Source of the DNA: Cyanodermella asteris
Taxonomy: Eukaryota > Ascomycota > Lecanoromycetes > Ostropales > Stictidaceae
NCBI GenBank assembly: GCA_900618795.1
Contig: UYJD01000013.1
Coordinates: forward strand, 569,604 to 591,791
Direction: 5' to 3'
Length of the DNA: 22,188 nt
The notes beneath the pieces were generated by a model. That model worked only from the letters and a program-made list of their open reading frames with translations, had not been told where the DNA came from and did not search any database. Positions 1 through 8,710 of the stretch are shown piece after piece. The position numbers were made by a program, and so were the translations under genes. The stretch's first letter is position 1; each line of letters begins with the position of its first letter.

Positions 1-473
1 CCCAAAAAAAAACGCCACGAAGGCTAGCTCTGCTTTGCTTTTTACTTTCTGAGGATCTCGAGATGCGTCTCCGATTCGCAAAGCTTTCCAAGCTCGAAAT
101 GAGGGCTGGTTGGGGTAACGAACGGGAAGCTAGCCGAAACTCGTCTTCGGGCTTTCGGTGCTCCATACTCCATGAGCTGTCCTCCCCGCGTCAGCAAGTA
201 GTAGTGAATGCAGTTAGGGCGGAAACTCACTGGGCTTTGAGCTGTGAGCGGTTCCTAAACTCTACGCTGAACTGGGTGGATCGGCGTTCGCTACTACTTG
301 TGCTCATATCTATAAAGAGTGTCGCTGATTCAGAGGATATATCGGTTCCTAGCTCATCTTCCAACGGGCAGTGATCACTTTGCCTACAATTCCCAGACCC
401 TTCCTGCTGTGCAAACTCCACGGGCTGTTCCGCCTTGCTTTGTATATTCGATCCCCTACCGCCCAAGTCAACC
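1..473. other. Left-edge intergenic stretch, no gene supported
   Basis: Short ORFs occur on both strands (for example a 103-codon ORF at 63-374 on +), but none has recognisable domain content and they overlap one another. The 3' part (about 380-473) is presumably promoter and 5' UTR of the NmrA-like gene that follows. The gene's reading frame is open back to a stop at 372-374 but holds no ATG there. Confidence 0.6.
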
Positions 474-1433
474 ATATCCTTCACCGTGGCCTCCCCGAAA
501 GTCATCGTCTTCGGACCCACAGGCGCCGTGGGCTCCTCCGCCGCCCGCACAGCCCACGGCCTCGGCGCCGACGTGGTTCTCGCCATGCGAGACACCACCA
601 AAGCCACCCCGAGCCTGTCCTCGTCCGAAGAATCCTCCGGCAACTACACGCGCGTGACCGCCGACCTCGAGGACCCGTCCAGCGTCTCCTCGGCCGTCAC
701 CCGGACGGGCGCCAAAATCGCCTTCTTCTACCTCGTCTTCCAAGACCAGGGGGCGATGCGCGAGACCGTCGAAGCCCTCAAAGCCTCCGGAATCGAGCTC
801 GCCGTGTTCCTGAGTTCCTTCACTATCTCGAGTACCCCGATCCGGGAGGTGGAGCCTTCGGCCGCGATCCCGTACGTCCATGCACGGGTGGAGGTTAGTT
901 TGGAGGAGGTTTTCGGCCCGGGGAACTATGTGGCGCTCCGGCCCGGGTCGTTTGCGAGTAACAATAGGCAGTACCTCGGGGGAATCGGCGCTGGTGAAGT
1001 CAAGATCTGGCAGCCGGAGGCTCTGATCGATAACATTGTGCCCGAGGACATCGGGCGCGTGGCGGGCACCGTGCTAGCTAGAGGTGTCCCCTCTGACGGC
1101 AACACGACGATTTTCGTTCTGGGTCCGGAGCTGACGAGGTAGGACGAGACGCTCGAGGTCATGGCAAAGGTTCTGGGTAAGAATCCGAAGGTGGAGCCGG
1201 CTACGGAAGAGGAGCAGAGGAAGCTGCTTCTCGAGGTGAGGAAGATTCCGCCACCGGTGGTGGATTACATGATGAGCCAAGCGGGAATGATCGATGACCC
1301 CAGCTTGGAGCTGAAGGTCTTTGGGATCCCAGTTGAGGAAGCTTGGCTGGGACATGTGGAAAAGTATTCGGGCTTCAAGCCGACGAGGTTTGCGGAGTGG
1401 GTTGAAGCCAACAAGAGTGAGCTGTCGGTTTGA
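474..1433 (+). pseudogene. NmrA-like NAD(P)-binding oxidoreductase, probably inactivated
   Basis: The translated frame starts with a Rossmann dinucleotide-binding motif (KVIVFGPTGAVG, GxxGxxG pattern, about residues 9-20). It continues through NmrA-type landmarks: a D-L-E-D-P-S-S stretch after strand 3, AFFYLVFQDQ, AVFLSSF, and a late VP-E-DIG-R segment. NmrA-like proteins are atypical short-chain dehydrogenase folds that sense or use NAD(P)(H). The full reading would be about 319 residues, a usual length. Two features speak against a working gene. No in-frame ATG precedes the Rossmann motif, and the position where one is expected (474-476, with an A at -3) reads ATA. An in-frame TAG at 1140-1142 splits off the last 97 codons, although the downstream part (from 1143, reading DETLEVMAKVLGK) is clearly the natural C-terminal part of the same protein. 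Both differences from the expected codons (ATG to ATA, CAG to TAG) would be transitions of CpA-to-TpA type. Alternatives are base-call errors or an unseen upstream exon. An upstream exon could explain the start but not the TAG. Confidence 0.75.
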
Positions 1434-2678
1434 GGAACTGACTTTTTGTGTCTGATGCACGTGGATCAAACGCTCCTAATGATTCCACTCTTCATCGACG
1501 ATAAACAGAATGCATCACATGATTCGCGAGGACATGATCCTCGGAAGTGTTGGAACTCTTTAGATAAGAACATAACAACAACCACCACTAGAGAATATCT
1601 TGTGCGTGCAATACATTTCCGTCTCTTGATGAAATGATTACAGAAGCAACAATGGTTCAATTTTACAAACACGCTCATTGCACGGTCAGTCTCTGCTCAA
1701 GTCGGTCTGTCGCTGTGTATGGCAAACAAAAGAGCTTAGCGTTTGCATGGGACAAATTGAGACGGATGCCACCGCATCGCCCAGCTCGGCACTGTTCCGT
1801 GACCGGAACTCAGGCAGATAGACAAGCTACACGCTGAAGGGATTATACTGCCCAGATGTGTCGAGACATAACATCGAATTTTCTTCGCCTTGCACGTGCT
1901 GTCTGGTATAGCTCGCGAATCTTTTTTTCAGAGTGTACACAAAACACGTCAATTGTTTTCCATGTGGCGAGATAAAAGTAGGTGGATCAAATCCATTCAC
2001 ATCGTATCAAAGGGCTCTCTGGACCATCAGATGAGCATTCTTTCAAGCCGCAGTCTAAGCTACGATTCGCCAAAGACCTCGATGGCGCTTCGAGGAGGGC
2101 TTAGTGCTCGTAGCACAGACAGAAGAACGGTTGGTCAGGGTTTGGCCATGATGGTCTGGACGTGCTTGAAGCTGCGTCATAGCAGAGCCGCAGTGCGAGG
2201 TGTCGAGCCCGCAACTGTTAGCTGAGTTCCAGCGGCAGACGGCAGCCTGGGGCGGGGTAAGCACAATGCCATGTTCGCTGTCTCCGTGCAGCATGGCAGA
2301 GTGTGAGCGAGAGACACAGTTAGCGCTGTTCCATCGTTACCCCAACAGAGCAGGAAAAGCAAGCTTGTGGTGCAAGCGAGAAGCGGCCGGGCCGGCCTCG
2401 ACGTCAGTCCATCTCCAACCTCCCAAGCTGCTTGCGTTCCTCTCCACCACACATCCCGGAGCTCAAAACCACCCGCACGACGCACCTTGTACCTTTTGTC
2501 TCGGTTCGTTTGCTCATCCTGCTCTGATAACTGACTGCCCGCGAGGCTGAGCCCTTCTCGTTTCATACGCAGCCCGTCCTTCCCTGCAGCTCGACCTACT
2601 CCACCCTCACACTCAGGTCGGAGCCACACACCGTCAAGCGTCCATTTGCTGCTCGCAACCACTCTCGAAGCAAACAGG
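1434..2678. other. Intergenic stretch and CBM48 gene promoter, no gene supported
   Basis: About 1.2 kb with only short, mutually overlapping ORFs lacking protein-like composition. A long minus-strand ORF (2177-3064) runs across the first exons and introns of the next gene and is best treated as a shadow. The last 250 nt, rich in C and T (for example around 2400-2460 and 2570-2615), are the likely promoter and 5' UTR of the CBM48 gene. Confidence 0.55.
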
Positions 2679-5310
2679 ATGGGCTCTTTTCTGTTCGAAT
2701 GGTATGTTCGCTTCGCGCAGTCATCGCCCAAAGAGTAGAGTCCAGAAAGGCTAACACGCCTTGCAGGCCACATGCGGCCACCGAGGTCTTTGTGACTGGA
2801 ACTTTTGACGACTGGGGTCGTTCGCAGAAGCTGGAAAAGAAGGATGGCGTCTGGCAAAAACTTGTCGAGCTTCCCGTGGCGACTGACAAGATCTACTACA
2901 AGGTCCGTTCTCACCTGCTCATTTGTGAGGTATCGCCAACACGTTCTTCGCAACGGGCCGTTCCTTCTGTGACCCGGCGGGTCGCAAATGCTTGATTGAC
3001 CGTTGCTAACGCCTTCCTCAGTTTGTGGTTGACGAGAACTGGACCACAGATCACACCGCCCCAACTGAAAAGGACGAGAACGGTAATATCAACAACGTCC
3101 TCCTGCCCGAGCACATTATCAAGACGAGCACTGGCACCGTCGGTGGCCCTACCTCAGATTTACCCGGTGCATTCCCAGAGACGCCAGCTCCAGCATCAGA
3201 GAATCAGGCATTCAACGTTAATCCCATTCCAGCTACTGCCGGTATCGGTAACCCCGTCTCTTTGAGACCTGGGGAAAAAGTCCCAGATCCTAGCACCTTG
3301 ACTTCGAACACTATCCAGAGCACTGCTACCACCAGCAAGGAAGCTTTTGAGAAGAGCCCGTCTGGTGCACCCCTGCTGCCAAACCCTGTCACTCCAGCTA
3401 AGGAAAAAGGCACTGGTATGTTTGGCCTACCGGAGCAGACCAGGAGCATGATTCCGGAGTCGAGCTTGCCGCTTGGCACTGGAGCTACCACCGAGGCCGA
3501 GAAGGATCCTGGTGTCATGATCTCTGGCGGAGGAGGAGCTCCCTCTACTGCGGCTCTTGCTGGTGCAGTCCCCCGTGAGCCGAGAGGCCACGCCGAGGTC
3601 GTCGAGGGCGGTGCGTCCAACTTGGCCACCATTTCCACTGGCGGCGGAGCGACTACTGCTGCTCTGGCAGCACAAGTGCCCGTGGAACCACGAGGCACGG
3701 CTTCCACTGTCGATAGCTCTGCATTCGGCAGCTCCGGTGCTCCTGTCACTACCTCGACTGGCGGCGGTGCTACCACTGCTGCGCTTGCGGGCGGGGTCCC
3801 TCTCGAGCCGCGAGGAGTGCCCGAGGTTGTCCGCGACAGCCAAGCCCAAGCCGGTGTTGGCCCGGAAGCCAGTGCCAATCCTGAGGCTGTTCTCGAGAAG
3901 AGCGCCGTGGAGAAAGAGCTGGGAGAGACAGTGCACACCGAGCCGGCGACGGCGGGTGATCCCAAGCCCCACGATAAGGTGTACGCGGCCATCGGCGGTG
4001 CCACCGCTGCAGTGGCTGCTGCTGGTGCAACTGCTGCTGCCTACGCCAACAAGGCCAAAGACAGTATTCAGTCCGGCGAGGCCCAGAAGTCTGCCCAAGG
4101 AACTGCTGTCGACGCAAAGGACACTGCATCCGGGTACGCAGGTCAGGCTCAGGCCGCAGCTACACAAGCCAAGGACAATGCTGCTCCCTACGCCGCTCAG
4201 GTCAAAGATACTGCTGCTGGATACGCCGCGCAGGCTCAAGAAACAGCGGCTCCTTACGCTACGCAGGCCAAAGACACTGCTGCCGCTGCTGCAACCTCTG
4301 TGACAACCGCAGCCGCAGCGACGGCCGCCTCAGTCAAGTCTGCGCTCCCCGAATCAGTCCAAAAGTCGATAGACCAGATAAACTCCGGTCCTTCTCTCGC
4401 TGGCACAACTGAAGGTACCGGTAGCACCCCTGCTACTCCCCAGGTTCCAGCCACTGTCAAGGACTCTCTGGCTGCCGCACACGCACCAGCTGAAGCTGCG
4501 GTCAACCCGACTCAGGTCAGCAACAAGGCAGCTGTCGAGAAGGAGCTCTACAACACCGTCCTGCCTGATCAGGGTATTGACGAGCCCCCAGGATCCGGTG
4601 TCCCGCCCACCGTCGGCGCTTCAATCGCGGCCGCACATGTGTCACCCGAAGCTGCTGCATCCAAGACTGCCGTGGACGAGAAGGCGCAGGTGGAAAACGA
4701 ATTGCTCTCCACTGTCAAACCCGCACAGTCCTCGGGCACTCCGGCTCCTACCATTTCTGCCGCAACCGCGACAACCGCTCCCGATGCCTTGGTCGTTGGA
4801 AAGTCCATCGAGACCCCGTTGACTGCAGCTGGCCCCAGCGGTGGCAAGACTACTACCACCCCTCTGGACACTGGCTTGAATGCCACTGCAGCCTCTGCTA
4901 CTACCACGACGGCGGCCAATCCTAAGCTGTCTGCTATCTCGCGAGATGTCAGCCCGATGACCAGACCTGGCGACCAGACCCAGCCTCTCGCGACGATGGG
5001 CATCGCTACTGATGCTGTGCCGACCGCCAGCGGACCAGCAGCCTCCAAGACCACCGGTGGATCAGTTGCCCCTGGCGAGGTCGGTGCATCTGCAACCAAG
5101 ACGGCGGGTGTCCAGAACCCAGCTCTTGCTGCTGCTCAACAAGCTTCTAGGAACCCAACTCAAGTAGCACCTGCTTCCCCGGCTAGCGTCCAGACGGAAA
5201 GCAGCGCTACTAGCAAGAGCAGCAAGCGCCGCAGCTTCTTTGGTCGTATCAAAGACAAGGTCACCCACAAGCGACAAGAGGGCAAGGCCGGCGAGAGCAG
5301 TCAGCAGTAG
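2679..5310 (+). CDS. Mdg1/Crp1-like protein with N-terminal CBM48 (AMPK glycogen-binding) domain and long repetitive tail
   Basis: Three exons are inferred: 2679-2701, 2767-2902 and 3022-5310. Introns are 2702-2766 (GTATGT..TTGCAG) and 2903-3021 (GTCCGT..CTCAG, branch-like GCTAAC near 3005). The product is 815 residues. The tiny first exon gives MGSFLFEW, and splicing joins it to a classic glycogen-binding strand pattern (EVFVTGTFDDWGRS, then VWQKLVELP, then KIYYKFVVDENW) over about residues 6-85. Yeast relatives of this type are Mdg1 and Crp1, implicated in pheromone signalling and cruciform DNA binding. The tail is disordered and Ala/Thr/Pro-rich. It has three copies of an STGGGATTAAL..VP.EPRG unit starting at residues 221, 258 and 298. 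A LEA-like 11-mer array of the AA.YA.QAKDT type covers about 394-475. Three VE(K/N)EL..TV units lie at 349, 558 and 610. A basic-aromatic C-terminal motif, KRRSFFGRIKDK, lies near residue 789. Function beyond likely glucan binding is not evident. The stop lies 24 nt before the next ORF, in the same frame. Confidence 0.88.
3523..3819 (+). repeat. Three coding repeats of a Gly/Thr/Ala-Pro-Arg-Gly unit
   Basis: Within the CBM48 gene a unit of about 21-22 codons recurs three times (starts at 3523, 3634 and 3754). It encodes S(T/G)GGGA..TAALA..VP.EPRG, with spacings of 37 and 40 codons. The glycine run and the EPRG end are best conserved and the linkers vary. The pattern fits tandem duplication followed by drift. 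Confidence 0.8.
4042..4305 (+). repeat. LEA-like 11-residue repeat array in the CBM48 protein
   Basis: This stretch encodes repeated AxxYAxQAKDT-like 11-mers (for example AAPYAAQVKDT, AAGYAAQAQET, AAPYATQAKDT). The period and composition resemble group 3 late-embryogenesis-abundant proteins, which form amphipathic helices on drying or at membranes. Homology to true LEA proteins is not shown. Convergent low-complexity sequence is equally possible. Confidence 0.65.
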
Positions 5311-5334
5311 AATGCTGCATTTCCGTCCCGGCAA

Positions 5335-7119
5335 ATGATTGATGTGATGTCGGGCGAAGAGGGCGACAGTGATACTTCAAGCGATGAAGACGAGGCATAT
5401 ACCCCAAAGAAGAGCAGGCCGATTCGGGCAGGGTTGCGTTCCGATATACGGGGACGTCGACAATGTAATGATAATGTCACATTTTGTAAGGTTACCGACG
5501 TGGACGGACGGAAGCGCGCAAGAAAAGAGATGACTCCCGCACGACGCAGCAATGAACATATGGAACGAGTACATAAACGAGCCAGAATAATGCATCGCAT
5601 CCAAAGTCTCGAGGCTATGGACGAAGAGCAATCCGCGAGATCGCGTGCGAGGACCCATCTTGGCTGGCTTCGACTCTATTCCCTAAGAAGCAAGCCTCGC
5701 TCAAAGAGCACGGGCGATATAGCAATGAAGAAGAATACTGACATGCATCCAGTGACTGGGCTCGAACCGCCGCCGCCGTCACCGTTGCCGGGGTCTTTGG
5801 ATCTCAAATTACCGGATCTCGGTACGCCGTCACTGCTCGAGGCGTGTGGTGCACAGATCCAATCGCGAGCGGCTCCGATGATTGATTTTCACGAGATCAT
5901 TTCGCCGAAGAAACACACTGACAGCACTCGAGTGACTTTCGACTGCATTGTGCAGCGCGAGGAGGCCAAGAGAGTGCTTGCAGAATTTATTGACAGTCTG
6001 ACGGACGAAGATATTCAGCGCATTGGCACGATTCGCTCTCCTCGTACAAACGTTGGTCCTCCTGTATCCTGCTCACGTCGATCAAGAGAGTTCGTCCCGG
6101 TGACAAAGCTTTCTTTCCCGTTACGCACCGTACCAGAGGCACCAATCGTTCCCAAGAAACGTGGAGCAAGAAGTACACAGCAATCCACAGCGAGACCATC
6201 AATGGATACGCAATACGGGCAACTGAATGGACTGCAAGAAGCACTCCTCAACCCCCTCGCTGATCTAGTGGCGATCCATCGCCTTGCGCAGCTGGAAGAC
6301 GAAGCAGAAAAGGTTGACCAACGTGCCGCCAGCTGGGCCCGCGAAACCCAGCAACTTGCTTCTCAGCGTCTCGAGGAAATCTCGGCCGATTCGGCGGCTC
6401 GTCTGAGTAGTTGCTCGATCGCTACCTCGAAAGACGAGCCGGACCACAAGGCCGATCCAGATCCGCGTGCCGTAAAGCGTGACCTCGGAGGCTACGAAAG
6501 CGAACCCACAACTGCCGCATGGAGACTTCCAGTCTCAGATAAAGCGTCCGACAAGCTCCCCACCACCGCACGTCATGCTGCGCTAATGGCCGTCGGATCA
6601 AGCGATGGTGCGCAAGACCCTGCCGTCCCTCGCGCTTCGATCGATGGCATACCGAGTCCTCTTCATATCTTCAAGCGTGGAATCCGCAACAACAGCGCCA
6701 AGCACTTGCCCCTACACCACCAAAGCTCCGATTCCACGCTCTTCAAGCGCGAGAAACGGTCGAAAATCCACGAAGCAAAGACTCGGTCCAGTCTACCATC
6801 TGCCTTGGCCAATTACAAGCGGTGGAAGGACTCTTTTGACAGCAATGAGAGCTCCTCTCGGAAAGTCGAAAGTGACGTTCACGCCGCGATCCCGGAGGAG
6901 AAGGAGAATGGAATGGTTGATGTCGAAGCCGAATCCCTAGCAAGTGTGAATGGTGATGTAAGTTTCTCCAGCGATGCGGAGATGCAGATCCTGAAGGCGA
7001 AGGCGTTGGCGACCGTGTTGGCGATACAGTCCGAAGATTCGATGCAGCAGAGCGGGTCGTCGAAGAACAATGTGGGATGGGAGACGGATAGCCCGTCTGT
7101 CTACTCGCAGTCGCCGTAG
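5335..7119 (+). CDS. Hypothetical protein, nuclear-type basic and coiled-coil sequence
   Basis: A continuous 594-codon ORF with no recognised domain. The N-terminus is acidic and serine-rich (GEEGDSDTSSDEDE). It is followed by several basic clusters that could be nuclear localisation signals (TPKKSRPIR, GRKRARKE, VHKRARIMHR). A short proline run (PPPPSPLPGS) lies near residue 145. A helix-forming, charged stretch rich in Gln and Glu at about 307-350 could be a coiled coil. The rest is Ser-rich and probably disordered. Nearby Met codons at 5335 and 5347 both serve as possible starts, and a later start is also possible. The start is only 24 nt beyond the stop of the CBM48 gene and in its frame, so the 5' UTR or promoter must lie inside that gene, or both ORFs share a transcript. 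The length and even composition argue for a real gene. Function is unknown. Confidence 0.65.
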   Translation: MIDVMSGEEGDSDTSSDEDEAYTPKKSRPIRAGLRSDIRGRRQCNDNVTFCKVTDVDGRKRARKEMTPARRSNEHMERVHKRARIMHRIQSLEAMDEEQSARSRARTHLGWLRLYSLRSKPRSKSTGDIAMKKNTDMHPVTGLEPPPPSPLPGSLDLKLPDLGTPSLLEACGAQIQSRAAPMIDFHEIISPKKHTDSTRVTFDCIVQREEAKRVLAEFIDSLTDEDIQRIGTIRSPRTNVGPPVSCSRRSREFVPVTKLSFPLRTVPEAPIVPKKRGARSTQQSTARPSMDTQYGQLNGLQEALLNPLADLVAIHRLAQLEDEAEKVDQRAASWARETQQLASQRLEEISADSAARLSSCSIATSKDEPDHKADPDPRAVKRDLGGYESEPTTAAWRLPVSDKASDKLPTTARHAALMAVGSSDGAQDPAVPRASIDGIPSPLHIFKRGIRNNSAKHLPLHHQSSDSTLFKREKRSKIHEAKTRSSLPSALANYKRWKDSFDSNESSSRKVESDVHAAIPEEKENGMVDVEAESLASVNGDVSFSSDAEMQILKAKALATVLAIQSEDSMQQSGSSKNNVGWETDSPSVYSQSP

Positions 7120-7590
7120 ACGTGATATTCCATTACCTGGATCTAGGGCCGCAGAGGTTTCGAGGGCGTCGAGGTGGACGCAGCGTGGTGTGCGGATCGA
7201 GTCTGCGTTGTTCACCATTCAGTGATATTGATTATGGTGCTCTTCAGGATTGCATTTTGTTGTTGCGGTATGAGTTTCAGTGTATGATCTCGTGCATAGC
7301 TTAAGCTCGTGCGTCCTGGTGCTGTGGCTGTATACCAACACTTTGTTATCAAAAATTAGCTTGTCGACTCAAAATCCAATCTTCGACGGCGCAGGCTCTG
7401 ATCTCATGAGTGCTACACTTTTCACTTTCGTAGACTGTCCATGTGTCTAATATTCGCTCAACAAACCATTCACATGCGTGATAGTCATAAAATTCGTCTC
7501 ACACCGATCGTGACCGGACTTCAACACGCTCGTAAAGCAATCCGCTATATATTCCAGTAACCGTGCGTCAATATATTCCCGACCTCCAGC
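7120..7590. other. Intergenic stretch, no gene supported
   Basis: 471 bp between two same-strand genes. It should hold the 3' UTR of the upstream ORF and the promoter of the DUF218 gene. It is more AT-rich than its flanks (about 7330-7380 and 7540-7580). A TATATATTCC-like string about 7545-7555 lies roughly 40 nt before the DUF218 start and is too close to be a confident TATA box. Confidence 0.5.
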
Positions 7591-8670
7591 ATGCCACCCG
7601 CCGGCAGGATCATCACCATAGTGTGTTGCCATTCCATCTGGCTCGGCGGGCCGACGCTCGGTCTCGACGAGTCGGAATGGCTTCTCGAGCCCTTCCAGTC
7701 GGGCGAACACGTCATCTTCCGCGAGCACGTCGAGATGGGCATCAAGGCCGTGCGGGAGAAGGGTGGGGAGCTTTGGTTTTCGGGGTGAGTTGAGTTGAGA
7801 GGAGACGATACGATACGATACGAGATGAGATGATATTAGATGAGATGAGAAGCTACAGCATTCTTCGTCTGCATCCTCGTCTACACTTGGAAATGACTGG
7901 AGCTGACGGGAGCCGGATGAGTAGGGGGCCGACGAAACGGGATAGGACGGACAGGAGCGAAGGCGGTTCATATTTGGTGCGTTGATTGACGGAGGGTTCA
8001 CTCCGTAGTGTGAAGAATTGCACGATGTAGATGTCTGTCATGTATTGTACATGCTTCTGCTTTTGTTGCTACTGTACTACCTAGTTACACTCTTTGAACT
8101 CTGCGTGACTAAACTCGTGCTACCAAGGCCCTGGCTAAAGCGCTCCTCGCCGCCGAATCGTCAGACAACTTGACATCCGAATTCAGTCTACACGTCGACG
8201 AATTCGCCACCGATTCGTTCCAAAACATCCTCTTCCCGCTCCTGCAATCGCACGCGAGCGCTGCCGCATTTGAATCGTCGAGATCATCGAAAATCTCCGA
8301 AATCAACATTGTCGGTCACGATTTCAAGGAGGCTCGGTTCAGGGAACTTCATTTACCTGCGTTGGAGTTCTCGGAGGGCTGGATTCGTGAGCGTGTACGG
8401 TATATCGGTACGGGTGCGGCGGGGGGCCCGGAGGTTGAGGTGGGAGAGAAGAGGGCGGTGGAAGAGTGGAGGGCGGTTCCGTGGGGTGATGTTGGGGATT
8501 TGGCTGGGAAGAGGGTTAGGAGGGGGTGGACGGAGGGGAGACGGGAGGAGTTGGTGCAGGTGATTCGAGGTAAGGATCTGAATGGTGAGGAGTTGGGGTG
8601 GATGTTGGGCGTCTTGGTGGGAGAGCATGCAGATGTTGCGAGTCGGGTTGTGATATCTATGAATGCTTGA
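7591..8670 (+). CDS. DUF218 (YdcF-like) domain protein
   Basis: Three exons are inferred: 7591-7784, 7925-7976 and 8128-8670, giving 262 residues. Intron 1 (7785-7924) uses GTGAGT..TAG. Intron 2 (7977-8127) uses GTGCGT..AAG, with a CTAAA branch-like site near 8109. The 52-nt middle exon is supported because splicing restores an unbroken fungal DUF218 pattern. The pattern starts with ITIVCCHSIWLGG near residue 8, DESEWLLEPFQ and FSGGPTKRDRTDRSEGGSYL (about 63-82, spanning both junctions). It continues with ATDSFQN (109-115) and IVGHDFKEARF (about 143-152). Bacterial DUF218 members include YdcF (reported to bind S-adenosylmethionine) and envelope proteins such as SanA and ElyC. The role of cytosolic fungal members is not established. 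The C-terminal 60 residues are encoded by a very G-rich strand. A poly(A) signal follows the stop closely. Confidence 0.85.
7785..7851 (+). repeat. Degenerate pentanucleotide microsatellite in intron 1 of the DUF218 gene
   Basis: From the splice donor onward the intron consists of GAGTT-, GATAC- and GATGA-type pentamers, including three consecutive CGATA units near 7806-7820 and several GATGA/GATGAGA units to 7851. It is purine-rich on the + strand. It explains why intron 1 (140 nt) is longer than most others in the window. Confidence 0.75.
8481..8540 (+). other. G-run cluster (possible G-quadruplex) in DUF218 coding strand
   Basis: The coding strand has closely spaced runs of three or more G (for example at about 8483, 8494, 8506, 8513, 8522 and 8534). 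These form part of a longer purine-rich stretch from about 8410 to 8610. The spacing allows four-tetrad combinations with loops of about 4-10 nt. It is a sequence-composition call only. Confidence 0.45.
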
Positions 8671-8704
8671 GCACTCGACCCGTCATAACCAATGATAAAT
8701 AATC

Positions 8705-8710
8705 AATAAA
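8705..8710 (+). terminator. Canonical poly(A) signal AATAAA after the DUF218 gene
   Basis: AATAAA lies 35 nt downstream of the TGA stop at 8668-8670, in an AT-rich context. This is the expected place for a short fungal 3' UTR. Confidence 0.6.

Noticed and set aside
1140-1142. Possibility that TAG is a sense codon in this organism (TAG in the NmrA-like gene and between the in-frame ORFs at 5308)
   Set aside because: The gene at 9946 also ends in TAG with a natural-looking C-terminus, the CBM48 protein has its expected basic end before its TAG, and no nuclear TAG reassignment is known to me in ascomycetes.
2177-3064. 295-codon minus-strand ORF
   Set aside because: It overlaps the first two exons and both introns of the CBM48 gene, which has a recognisable domain and good splice sites. 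The composition of this ORF is not protein-like.
3204-4239. Long ORFs antisense and in other frames to the CBM48 repeats
   Set aside because: They are by-products of GC-rich, codon-periodic repeats on the coding strand and have no independent motif.
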